Shown one piece after another: positions 1-9,005 of a stretch of DNA of 9,005 bases (its first letter is position 1; each line of letters starts with the position of its first letter). This DNA comes from Acidobacteriota bacterium. Its GTDB lineage: Bacteria > Acidobacteriota > Thermoanaerobaculia > Multivoradales > JAHEKO01. The position numbers and the translations under genes were made by a program. The stretch is taken from positions 4,034 to 13,038 of the forward strand of contig JAHEKO010000064.1 in assembly GCA_024638355.1 (NCBI GenBank). Direction: 5' to 3'. A model generated the notes under the pieces. That model was not told the DNA's origin and did no database searches. It saw only the letters and a program-made list of their open reading frames with translations.

Positions 1-2385
<2,385 letters not shown>

Positions 2386-2386
<1 letters not shown>

Positions 2387-2931
2387 TGGATCCCGGCCGC
2401 CGAGTAGGTCTATACGGTCTGGTCGCCGAGTTCGACAACTCGGACCAGCTGCTGCGAGCCGCCAAGGGATCGCGCGCGGACGGCTACCGCCTGGTCGACG
2501 CCTTCACTCCTTATCCGATCGAAGAGGTCTCGGAGGCGCTCGGCCACCACCACTCCAAGCTACCGCTGATCGTGCTCATCGGAGGCATCCTCGGCGCTCT
2601 CGGCGGCTTCTTTCTCCAGTACTGGGTCTCGGTGATCGAGTACCCGCTCAACATCGGCGGCCGGCCGCTCAACAGCTGGGTCTCCTTCATTCCCGTCACC
2701 TTCGAGTGCACGGTGCTCGTGGCGTCGCTCAGCGCGGTGCTCGGCATGCTGGCGCTCAATGGCCTGCCCCGGCCCTACCATCCGCTGTTCAACGAGGAGC
2801 GCTTCGCCCTCGCTTCGCGAGATCGCTACTTCCTGTGCATCAAGAAGCTCGACCCCGCGTTCGACCGCGAAGGGACCCGGAAGTTCCTGGAAGGCTTCGA
2901 TCCGATCGGCGTCTATGAAGTCGAGAACTGA
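2386..2931 (+). CDS. actD: ACIII subunit ActD, DUF3341 membrane protein
   Basis: A 181-residue DUF3341 protein. It has a soluble N-terminal region (1-58) with the GLVAEFD and FTPYPIEEV family signatures, two transmembrane helices (about 59-80 and 101-124) joined by a short loop with NSWVSFIPVTFE, and a soluble C-terminal region containing LPRPYHPLFN, RDRYFL and the FDPIGVYEVE ending. ActD has no cofactor; in ACIII structures it packs against the membrane core, and its role is structural. The start is set by the strong ribosome binding site just upstream and by homology, since the GLYGLVAEF stretch is the usual N-terminus. Its stop lies 17 bp inside actE, the largest overlap in the operon. Confidence 0.94.
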
Positions 2932-3565
2932 CCTCCTATCGACCGGTCCGCGGCGACTCGCACTTCTCTGTGCGATCGCGCTGCTGTCGATCTCCTGCCG
3001 GCAGGACATGCACGACCAGCCGAGGTACGAGCCGCTCGAGGCGAGCGATTTCTTCGCCGGCGGCGCCGCCTCGCTCCCGCTGGTCGAAGGAACGGTGGCG
3101 CGCGGCCACCTGCGGGAAGACGCCGGCTACTACACCGGCCTGGACGAGACCGGCGCGTTTGTCGCCGACTTCCCGGTCGAGGTCGATCTCGAGCTGCTCG
3201 AGCGCGGCCGCAACCGCTACGACGCCTTCTGCTCGCCGTGCCACGACCGGCTCGGCAACGGCCGCGGGATGATCGTGCAGCGCGGCTACAAGCAACCGAA
3301 CTCGTTCCACGACCAGCGGCTGGTCGAAACCCAGCCGGGCTATTTCGTCAACGTCATCACCAACGGCTTCGGCCAGATGTCGAGCTATGCGCCGCTGCTG
3401 AAGCCCGCCGACCGCTGGGCGGTGGCGGCCTACATCAAGACGCTGCAGATGAGCCGGCGGGTGCCGGCCGAGCTGCTCAGCGCCGAGGAGCGCGCGCGGA
3501 TCGCGGGAGGCGCGGCGCCCGCCGAGGACGGCGGCGCCGAGGCCGAAGAGGAGGGGCACTCGTGA
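2915..3565 (+). CDS. actE: ACIII subunit ActE, monohaem cytochrome c lipoprotein
   Basis: A 216-residue class I cytochrome c. The N-terminus is a lipoprotein signal: basic residues R13 and R14, a hydrophobic stretch (15-26), then LLSISC with C28 as the probable lipidated cysteine. The haem site is CSPCH (C106, C109, H110), and M155 in GFGQM is the likely sixth ligand. The QPRYEPLEASDFF segment after the lipobox and the GYKQPNSFHDQRL segment after the haem site are typical of ActE. In ACIII it accepts electrons on the periplasmic side and can pass them on to the oxidase. The last 20 or so residues are a Gly/Ala/Glu-rich low-complexity tail. The start at 2915 has only a weak ribosome binding site and lies inside actD, suggesting translational coupling. 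No later start would keep the lipoprotein signal. Confidence 0.94.
   Translation: MKSRTDLLSTGPRRLALLCAIALLSISCRQDMHDQPRYEPLEASDFFAGGAASLPLVEGTVARGHLREDAGYYTGLDETGAFVADFPVEVDLELLERGRNRYDAFCSPCHDRLGNGRGMIVQRGYKQPNSFHDQRLVETQPGYFVNVITNGFGQMSSYAPLLKPADRWAVAAYIKTLQMSRRVPAELLSAEERARIAGGAAPAEDGGAEAEEEGHS
3548..3556 (+). promoter_or_regulatory. Shine-Dalgarno for actF GTG start
   Basis: GAGGAGGGG, with the GGAGG core at 3550-3554, sits 7 nt before the GTG at 3562. It lies in codons for the Glu-rich ActE tail. It supports the GTG start over the much longer open frame upstream, which shadows actE. Confidence 0.7.
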
Positions 3566-4740
3566 TCGACGCCTCGTCGTGGCGCGCTCCCGCCGAGCTC
3601 GGCCGACTCGAGCGCCGCTTCTGGATCATCGGCGGCGCCGGGATCGTCCTGTCGCTCCTGGGCGCCCTGCTCGACCAGGCCCAGGCGGTGCAGTCCTACC
3701 TCGTCGCCTGGCTGCTGTGGACCGGGGTCGCCTTCGGCTCGTTCGCCGTCATGACGCTCCACCACCTCTCTCGCGGCGGCTGGGGCCTGATGGTCCGGCG
3801 GGTGCTCGAATCCGCCGCCAAGACCCTGCCGCTGCTGGCGATCCTCTTCATTCCGGTGCTGCTCGGCCTGCCCCACATCTACCGCTGGGCCGATCCCGAG
3901 GCGGTCGCGGCGAGCGCGAAGCTCCAGGAAAAGACCCACTACCTGAACGTTCCGTTCTTCACCGCCCGCTTTGTCGCCTACTTCGTCGTCCTCGGCGGAT
4001 TGACCTGGCTCATCTGCTCGCGATCGCTGAGGCAGGATCGCACCGGCGAGCCGCGGCTCGCCCGGCGCATGCAGAACTTCGCGGGTCCCGGCCTCGGCAT
4101 CTACGTGGTGATCTCGACCCTGGCGGCGGTCGACTGGATCATGTCGCTCGATCCGCTCTGGTACTCGACGCTGTTCGGCATCTACTTCGTCGGCGGCCAC
4201 GGCGTCGCGGCCTTCGCGTTCGTCATTCCCGTGGCGCTCTGGCTGTCGCGCCGCGAGCCGATGTCGCGGGCGCTCACCCAGCGCCACTTCCACGACTACG
4301 GCAAGCTCCTCTTCGCCTTCGTCATGCTGTGGGCCTACTTCGCGGTCTCGCAGCTCTTGATCATCTGGTCGGGGAACCTCGCGGAGGAGATCACCTGGTA
4401 CGTGGAGCGCATCCAGGGCGGGTGGAAGATCGTCGGCATCGTGATCGCGGTGCTCCACTTCTTCCTGCCCTTCCTGCTGCTGCTGTCGCGCGACCTGAAG
4501 CGCAACGCGGGCCGCCTGGCGATCGTCGCGACGCTGCTGCTCGTGATGCGCTGGGTCGACCTCTACTGGCAGGTCGGACCGGCCTTCCACCACGACGGCT
4601 TCGCCCTCCACTGGCTCGATCTGACCACCGTGGTCGGCCTTGGCGGGTTGTGGCTGGCGACGGTCTTCAATCTCCTCGGGCGCCACGCCCTGATACCGGT
4701 GAACGATCCCAACCTCGAAGAGGCGCTGCCCGGTGAGTGA
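3562..4740 (+). CDS. actF: ACIII subunit ActF, second NrfD-like membrane protein
   Basis: A 392-residue polytopic membrane protein, shorter than ActC but of the same NrfD-type fold, with about ten hydrophobic helices. Landmarks are FGSFAVMTLHHLSRGGWG (H67, H68), LPHIYRWA (about 103-110) and, further on, a stretch beginning VDWIMSLDPLWYSTLFGIYF. These are characteristic of ActF, annotated elsewhere as quinol:cytochrome c oxidoreductase quinone-binding subunit 2. ActF is paralogous to ActC but is not thought to hold the main quinol site; a role in proton movement has been proposed and is not settled. The start is GTG, overlapping the actE stop as GTGA. The frame is open for 324 bases upstream, but that part has no membrane or family character. 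The stop overlaps the next gene by 8 bp. Confidence 0.93.
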   Translation: MIDASSWRAPAELGRLERRFWIIGGAGIVLSLLGALLDQAQAVQSYLVAWLLWTGVAFGSFAVMTLHHLSRGGWGLMVRRVLESAAKTLPLLAILFIPVLLGLPHIYRWADPEAVAASAKLQEKTHYLNVPFFTARFVAYFVVLGGLTWLICSRSLRQDRTGEPRLARRMQNFAGPGLGIYVVISTLAAVDWIMSLDPLWYSTLFGIYFVGGHGVAAFAFVIPVALWLSRREPMSRALTQRHFHDYGKLLFAFVMLWAYFAVSQLLIIWSGNLAEEITWYVERIQGGWKIVGIVIAVLHFFLPFLLLLSRDLKRNAGRLAIVATLLLVMRWVDLYWQVGPAFHHDGFALHWLDLTTVVGLGGLWLATVFNLLGRHALIPVNDPNLEEALPGE

Positions 4741-5182
4741 CGGCCACGATCGGCAGTACGAAGCCGGGGTCGACCGCGAGGTCAGCCTCAAGGGGATCGT
4801 CTACACGGGGGTCGTCCTGGCCCTCATCGTCGTGGTGTTCGGCGTACTGATGTGGTGGCTCTCGCTCGGCCTGCGCGCCGGGATGGTCGCCGGCGATCCG
4901 CCGCCGCCGGTGCTGCCCGAGGCGCGCGTTCAGGAGCTGCCGCCGGAGCCTCGGCTGCAGACCGATCCGACCGACGACCTGCGCATCTTGCGCGCCGAAG
5001 AGGACGAATTCTTGACTGGGTACAACTGGATCGACGAGGGCGGCGGAATCGCCCGCGTACCGATCGAGCGCGCCATGGAGTTGATGGCGGCAGGGGCGCT
5101 GGAAACAGGCTCGAAAGAGCAGGCGGAGGGAGGCGTGACGGGAGAGGAGATGACGACGGCGGCAGGGGAAGACGGGTCATGA
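4733..5182 (+). CDS. Small single-helix membrane protein of unknown function
   Basis: A 149-residue protein with a short charged N-terminus, one transmembrane helix (about 20-47), a Pro/Glu-rich linker (PPPPVLPEA, then ELPPEPRLQ), and a compact soluble segment containing LRAEEDEFL, TGYNWIDEGGGIARVPIERA and MELMAA. The topology suggests a periplasmic C-terminal part. I recall similar small hypothetical proteins beside SCO and cytochrome oxidase genes in several phyla; that is memory, not a search. Its position between actF and sco suggests a role in assembly or stability of ACIII, the oxidase or its CuA site, or as an accessory subunit; the sequence does not show which. It has no cysteine or His cluster for metal binding. 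The last 25 or so codons are low-complexity with atypical codon choice. It starts with GTG, overlapping actF by 8 bp, with GAAGAGG at 4717-4723 as ribosome binding site. Confidence 0.82.
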   Translation: MSDGHDRQYEAGVDREVSLKGIVYTGVVLALIVVVFGVLMWWLSLGLRAGMVAGDPPPPVLPEARVQELPPEPRLQTDPTDDLRILRAEEDEFLTGYNWIDEGGGIARVPIERAMELMAAGALETGSKEQAEGGVTGEEMTTAAGEDGS

Positions 5183-6045
5183 GTGCCCGCAAAGAGATCC
5201 TGCGCGTTGAGCCTCGAGGCCCGGGGCGAGCGGGAGCAGCCATGGGTCTCCTGTGTCTGCTGGCGTTCCTCGTGGCGGGAGCGGCGGTGGCTCAGAACCA
5301 GCTGCCGACGGAGCTCGAGCGCGTCGGGCTCGACCAGAAGATCGGCGCCCAGGTGCCGAGCGAGCTGCGTTTCACCGACCACGAAGGCAACGCGGTGACG
5401 CTCGGCGACTACCTGGGCGACAAGCCGCTCCTGCTCGCTCCCGTCTACTACGACTGCCCGATGCTCTGCACGATGGTGCTGGAAGGGTTGTTCCGCAGCC
5501 TGAAGGCGATTCCCCTCGACGCCGGCAGCGACTTCGACGTTCTGGCCGTGAGCTTCGATCCGACCGAGGGGCCCGAGCAGGCGAGCGGGCGGCGAACCGC
5601 GGCGGTCGAGCGCTACGGTCGGCCCGAGACCGAGGCCGGACTGCACTTCCTGACCGGCGACAGCGCGGCGGTCGCCACGTTGATGGACACCATCGGCTTC
5701 CGCTATCGCTACAACGAGGAGACCGGCGAGTTCGCCCATGTCTCGACGATCGTGGTGCTCACTCCGGAGGGCGCCGTCGCCCGCTACTTCCCCGGGGTCG
5801 AGTACCCGGCCCGGGATCTGCGCCTGTCGATGGTCGAGGCCGCCGACAACAAGATCGGCACGGCGTTCGACACCGTGCTTCTCTACTGCTTCACCTACGA
5901 TCCGACGACCGGCCGCTACACCGCCGCGACGATGAACCTGATTCGCGCCGGCGGCGCTTTGACGCTGCTCGTGATGGGCGCCTTCATCGCCTTGAGCCTG
6001 CGGCGCGACAGGCTTCGCGGCCAGGCGGCGGGAGCCTCGCTGTGA
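5179..6045 (+). CDS. SCO1/SenC-type copper chaperone, C-terminally anchored
   Basis: A thioredoxin-fold SCO protein of 288 residues. SCO proteins deliver copper to, or reduce, the CuA site of oxidase subunit II, encoded next door. The copper ligands are visible: CPMLC (C93, C97) and H187 in EFAHVST. It has an N-terminal signal-like hydrophobic segment (about 23-38, with AVA before Q39) and a second helix near the C-terminus (about 257-274) followed by RRDRLR. The protein is therefore either secreted and tail-anchored or anchored twice. Typical SCO proteins have one N-terminal anchor and are about 200 residues; this one has an extra segment with LLYCFTYDPTTGRY (C237) before the tail helix. The start at 5179 overlaps the previous stop as ATGA. 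An alternative ATG at 5242 has a better-placed ribosome binding site, so the true start is open. The function call is secure. Confidence 0.92.
   Translation: MSARKEILRVEPRGPGRAGAAMGLLCLLAFLVAGAAVAQNQLPTELERVGLDQKIGAQVPSELRFTDHEGNAVTLGDYLGDKPLLLAPVYYDCPMLCTMVLEGLFRSLKAIPLDAGSDFDVLAVSFDPTEGPEQASGRRTAAVERYGRPETEAGLHFLTGDSAAVATLMDTIGFRYRYNEETGEFAHVSTIVVLTPEGAVARYFPGVEYPARDLRLSMVEAADNKIGTAFDTVLLYCFTYDPTTGRYTAATMNLIRAGGALTLLVMGAFIALSLRRDRLRGQAAGASL
5232..5236 (+). promoter_or_regulatory. Possible Shine-Dalgarno for an alternative SCO start
   Basis: GGGAG lies 5 nt before an in-frame ATG at 5242, which would begin the protein at MGLLCLLAF, immediately at the signal peptide core. The competing upstream start at 5179 has GGGGAA (5165-5170) 8 nt before it and is stop-start coupled. 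A start at 5242 would leave no basic residues ahead of the hydrophobic core, which counts against it. Confidence 0.35.
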
Positions 6046-6986
6046 GCGTTTGGCCCGATCAGATTCCGCTGTTTCCCGACCGCGCGACGGCGATCGCCCG
6101 CGAGGTCGACGCCATCTACTTCTTCGGCCTCGGCATCGCCACCATCTTTTCGATCCTGGTCGCGGTGCTGGTCGCGTACTTCGCGATTCGCTACCGCCGC
6201 CGTCACCACGACGAGGTCGGCCAGCGCGAGCAGGCGCCGGCATGGCTCGAGCTGGTCTGGTCGATCATCCCGCTCGGCATCCTGTTGTTCATGTTCGCCT
6301 GGGGCGCCGACGTCTACTTCAAGGCCCGCCGGGCGCCGGCCAACGCGGTGGAGTACTACGCCACCGGCAAGCAGTGGATGTGGAAGTTCCAGCACCCCCA
6401 GGGCAACCGCGAGATCAACGATCTCCACGTGCCGGTGGGCGTGCCGATCAAGCTGATCATGACCTCCGAGGACGTCATCCACTCCTTCTGGGTGCCCGAG
6501 TTCAGGGTCAAGATGGACGTGCTGCCGGGGCGCTACACGAACCTCTGGTTCGAGGTCGACAAGGTAGGCACCTACCGGCTGCTGTGCAACGAGTACTGCG
6601 GCGCGGAGCACTCCCTGATGGGGGGCAGGATCTTCGCCATGGAGCCGGCCGACTACGAGAGCTGGCTGGCCGGCGGCCAGCCGCAGACCGCCCTCACCAA
6701 GACCGGCGAGCAGGTTTTCGCCGAGAAGACCTGCAACACCTGCCACAAGAACGAAGCGGGAGCTCTCGGCCCGTCGCTGGACGGAGTGTTCGGCAATGAG
6801 CGCGAGTTCGCCGACGGGACGACCGTGATCGCCGACGAGAACTACCTGCGCGAGTCGATCCTCGAGCCGCGGGCGAAGCTGGTCAAGGGCTACCAGGCAC
6901 TGATGCCGACATTTCAGGGACAGGTGGACGAGGAGGAGCTGGTTCTCCTGATCGAATACATCAAGTCCCTGGGGCAAGATGAATGA
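6042..6986 (+). CDS. coxB: Cytochrome c oxidase subunit II with fused cytochrome c (caa3 type)
   Basis: A 314-residue subunit II (also called ctaC). Two transmembrane helices (about 25-49 and 71-93) precede the cupredoxin domain. CuA ligands are all present: H147 in [11 protein letters not shown], then C182, E184 (backbone), C186, H190 and M193 in [13 protein letters not shown]70 in the WLELVW motif is the likely counterpart of the K-pathway entry glutamate. A cytochrome c domain follows (about 222-310), with CNTCH (C231, C234, H235) and M288 in ALMPTF as probable axial ligand. The fused haem makes this a caa3-type oxidase that can take electrons directly from another complex. The start is GTG at 6042, overlapping the sco stop as GTGA, with GGGAG at 6030-6034. 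There is no cleavable signal peptide before the first helix. Confidence 0.96.
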   Translation: MSVWPDQIPLFPDRATAIAREVDAIYFFGLGIATIFSILVAVLVAYFAIRYRRRHHDEVGQREQAPAWLELVWSIIPLGILLFMFAWGADVYFKARRAPANAVEYYATGKQWMWKFQHPQGNREINDLHVPVGVPIKLIMTSEDVIHSFWVPEFRVKMDVLPGRYTNLWFEVDKVGTYRLLCNEYCGAEHSLMGGRIFAMEPADYESWLAGGQPQTALTKTGEQVFAEKTCNTCHKNEAGALGPSLDGVFGNEREFADGTTVIADENYLRESILEPRAKLVKGYQALMPTFQGQVDEEELVLLIEYIKSLGQDE

Positions 6987-8671
6987 GCGAAGCAGCTGAA
7001 ACTTTCGGAAGGCGCCGGCACTACCTGAATGCCGACTACGGCGTGAAGTCGTGGTTGCTGACGCGCGATCACAAGCGGATCGCGCTCCTCTACCTCTTCT
7101 CGATCACCGTCTTCTTCGCCATCGGCGGCCTGATGGCGGTCGGCATCCGCCTCGAGCTGGCGACGCCGCAGGGCGACCTGGTGCAGCCCGACACCTACAA
7201 CCGCCTCTTCACCATGCACGGGATCTTGATGATCTTCTTCTTCTTGATCCCGTCGATCCCGGCGGTGCTCGGCAACTTCCTGATTCCCCTGATGATCGGG
7301 GCCAAGGATCTGGCCTTCCCCAAGGTCAATCTGGCGAGTTGGTACGTCTACACCATCGGCGGCGCCTTCACCATGTGGGCGGTCGCCCAGGGCGGCGTCG
7401 ACACCGGCTGGACCTTCTACACCCCCTACAGCACCACCTATTCGAACTCCTACGTCATCGCCACCGCGCTCGGGGTCTTCATCACCGGCTTCTCGTCGAT
7501 CATGACGGGACTCAACTTCATCGTCACCATCCACCGGATGCGGGCGCCGGGGCTCACCTGGTTCCGGCTACCGCTGTTCGTCTGGGCGCACTACGCGACC
7601 AGCCTGGTGATCATTCTCGGCACCCCGGTCGTCGCCGTGACCATTCTGATGGTGGCGGCCGAGCGGCTGCTGCGGATCGGCATCTTCGATCCGGCGCTGG
7701 GCGGCGATCCGGTGCTGTTCCAGCACCTCTTCTGGTTCTACTCCCACCCGGCGGTCTACATCATGATCCTGCCCTCGATGGGAGTCATCAGCGAGCTGAT
7801 CACCGCCTTCACCCGCAAGCGCATCTTCGGCTACAAGTTCATCGCCTTCGCCTCGGTGGCGATCGCGGTGCTCGGCTTCCTGGTCTGGGGACACCACATG
7901 TTCACCAGCGGCCAGTCGGTCTACGCGGGGGCGGTCTTCTCGGTGCTGAGCATGCTGGTGGCGGTGCCGTCGGCGATCAAGGTGTTCAACTGGACGGCGA
8001 CCATGTACAAGGGGAGCGTCTCCTGGGACACGCCGATGCTCTACGCGATGGGCTTCATCGGGCTCTTCACGATCGGCGGCCTCACCGGCGTCATGCTCGC
8101 CACGCTCGGCATCGACATCCACGTCCACGACACCTACTTCGTGGTCGCGCACTTCCACTACATCATGGTGGGCGGCGCGATGATGGGCTACCTCGGCGGC
8201 CTCCACTTCTGGTGGCCGAAGATCACCGGGCGCCTCTATCCGATCTTCTGGTCGAAGTTCTCGGCGATCATCATCTTCGTCGGCTTCAACCTGACCTTCT
8301 TCCCGCAGTTCCTGCTCGGCTACCTCGGCATGCCGCGCCGCTACCACGTCTATCCCGAGGAGTTTCAGGTGCTGAACGTCATGTCTTCGGCCGGGGCGAC
8401 CATCCTCGGCGTGGGGTACCTGATTCCGCTGGTCTACCTCTTCTGGTCGATGCGCTACGGCGAGCGCGCCAGTGACAACCCGTGGGGCGCGATCGGGCTC
8501 GAATGGACGACCAACTCGCCACCGCCGACGCACAACTTCGACGAGCCGCCGACCGTCGACTGGGACGCCTACGGCTACCTGCCCGACACTCCGGGCGGCG
8601 GCGGCGAATCGGGCGAGTCGTGGGGCGGAGCGCCGCCGGTGAGCTCGCGGGAGGCGCCGGAGCATGGCTGA
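6983..8671 (+). CDS. coxA: Cytochrome c oxidase subunit I, A2-type haem-copper oxidase
   Basis: A 562-residue, about twelve-helix catalytic subunit (also called ctaD), where O2 is reduced and protons are pumped. Low-spin haem ligands are H79 (TMHGI) and H392; the high-spin haem ligand is H390 (VVAHFHY). CuB ligands are H255, H304 and H305, and Y259 is the Tyr expected to cross-link to H255. The helix VI motif is YSHPAVY (Y253, S254), not GHPEVY, which marks family A2, where Tyr-Ser replaces the D-channel glutamate. D109 and N116 ([11 protein letters not shown]) keep the D-channel entrance. K333 of the K-channel is present (VPSAIKVF), with S330 where many homologues have Thr. The tail after the last helix is Pro/Gly/Glu-rich. 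Subunit III is a separate gene here, not fused as in Thermus caa3. The ATG overlaps the coxB stop as ATGA, with GGGG at 6971-6974 upstream. Confidence 0.97.
   Translation: MSEAAETFGRRRHYLNADYGVKSWLLTRDHKRIALLYLFSITVFFAIGGLMAVGIRLELATPQGDLVQPDTYNRLFTMHGILMIFFFLIPSIPAVLGNFLIPLMIGAKDLAFPKVNLASWYVYTIGGAFTMWAVAQGGVDTGWTFYTPYSTTYSNSYVIATALGVFITGFSSIMTGLNFIVTIHRMRAPGLTWFRLPLFVWAHYATSLVIILGTPVVAVTILMVAAERLLRIGIFDPALGGDPVLFQHLFWFYSHPAVYIMILPSMGVISELITAFTRKRIFGYKFIAFASVAIAVLGFLVWGHHMFTSGQSVYAGAVFSVLSMLVAVPSAIKVFNWTATMYKGSVSWDTPMLYAMGFIGLFTIGGLTGVMLATLGIDIHVHDTYFVVAHFHYIMVGGAMMGYLGGLHFWWPKITGRLYPIFWSKFSAIIIFVGFNLTFFPQFLLGYLGMPRRYHVYPEEFQVLNVMSSAGATILGVGYLIPLVYLFWSMRYGERASDNPWGAIGLEWTTNSPPPTHNFDEPPTVDWDAYGYLPDTPGGGGESGESWGGAPPVSSREAPEHG
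8649..8654 (+). promoter_or_regulatory. Shine-Dalgarno for coxC
   Basis: GGGAGG lies inside the coxA tail codons, 9 nt before the ATG at 8664. It supports that ATG as the start of subunit III. Confidence 0.6.
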
Positions 8672-9005
8672 GGTCCACGCGCCGGGCCTGGCGCACCATT
8701 TCGACTCCTACGAGCAGCAGAACGAAGCCGCGTTCTTCGGAATGTGGGTCTTCCTGGCGACCGAGGTGCTTTTCTTCGGCGGCCTCTTCTGCGCCTACCT
8801 GGTCTACCGCGCGGCCAACCCTGACGCCTTCGCCGCCGGCAGCCGCGAGCTCGACATCGTCCTGGGCGGCATCAACACCGCGATCCTCATCGGCAGCAGT
8901 CTGACGATGGCGCTCGCCGTGCACGCGGCCCAGATCGGCAAGCGCAAGATGATCGCCGTCTGGATGGCGGCGACCATCCTCCTGGGAGGCAGCTTCCTCG
9001 GCGTC
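8664..9005 (+). CDS. coxC: Cytochrome c oxidase subunit III (3' partial)
   Basis: The first 114 residues of subunit III (also called ctaE) are present; the frame is still open at the window end. After a short soluble N-terminus comes [15 protein letters not shown] (E34), the characteristic first helix of the family with its conserved glutamate. Next are a loop ([13 protein letters not shown]), a second helix starting near GGINTAILI (about 69-87), and a third starting near residue 97. Starting directly at this helix without the two extra N-terminal helices is the short five-helix form common in bacterial caa3 and quinol oxidases. The ATG overlaps the coxA stop by 8 bp. The full protein is probably about 200 residues, which the window cannot confirm. 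Confidence 0.93.
   Translation, partial: MAEVHAPGLAHHFDSYEQQNEAAFFGMWVFLATEVLFFGGLFCAYLVYRAANPDAFAAGSRELDIVLGGINTAILIGSSLTMALAVHAAQIGKRKMIAVWMAATILLGGSFLGV

Noticed and set aside
3430..4791. Long minus-strand open frame opposite actF (453 codons)
   Set aside because: Same shadow pattern: charged, low-complexity translation with no family motif, opposite a well-supported gene.
4930..6243. Long minus-strand open frame opposite the small protein and sco (437 codons)
   Set aside because: It spans two real genes on the other strand, and its translation is Arg/Gly/Ala-rich without motifs.
5916..6977. Minus-strand open frame opposite coxB (353 codons)
   Set aside because: The composition is an antisense artefact, with repeated Val/Leu/Asp/Glu/His runs mirroring codons of the CuA and cytochrome c domains.
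7568..8665. Minus-strand open frame opposite coxA (365 codons)
   Set aside because: It is highly charged, has no domain, and is fully explained by the coxA codon pattern.

Overview
The window is one side of a high-GC bacterial respiratory operon, with every gene on the + strand. It encodes the later subunits of Alternative Complex III (ACIII, a quinol:electron-acceptor oxidoreductase unrelated to cytochrome bc1), followed directly by a caa3-type haem-copper cytochrome c oxidase. The protein sequences and the act-then-cox gene order resemble those of Acidobacteriota, Myxococcota, Gemmatimonadota and Rhodothermus-like aerobes. My best guess is an acidobacterial or deltaproteobacterial-type organism or MAG. 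The window carries no 16S or other marker gene, so the phylum is a low-confidence inference.

Layout: (1) 1-1032, the 3' part of actB (iron-sulfur half of the large ACIII subunit; its start and presumably actA lie upstream); (2) actC, NrfD-like membrane subunit; (3) actD, DUF3341 two-helix subunit; (4) actE, monohaem cytochrome c lipoprotein; (5) actF, second NrfD-like membrane subunit; (6) a small single-helix protein of unknown function; (7) a SCO1/SenC-type copper chaperone with a C-terminal membrane anchor; (8) coxB/ctaC, oxidase subunit II with CuA and a fused cytochrome c domain; (9) coxA/ctaD, oxidase subunit I of the A2 (YSHP) type; (10) the 5' part of coxC/ctaE, subunit III, cut by the window end.

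How they work together: ACIII oxidises membrane quinol (ActC site next to the ActB iron-sulfur chain) and passes electrons to c-type haems (ActA outside the window, ActE here). Electrons then enter the cytochrome c domain of CoxB, pass to CuA, and reach the haem/CuB centre of CoxA, where O2 is reduced. SCO would load copper into CuA. Co-transcription of both complexes, with c haems on both sides of the junction, fits the ACIII-caa3 supercomplexes known from other bacteria.

The reading frames overlap at all nine junctions (1 to 17 bp), so there is no intergenic DNA, no internal promoter and no terminator that I can see. I found no RNA genes, mobile elements, CRISPR arrays or notable repeats. 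The system is a known type. The points most worth a second look are the uncharacterised small protein between actF and sco, the uncertain SCO start beside a stretch of atypical codon use, the membrane-anchored SCO form, and details of the oxidase proton channels.
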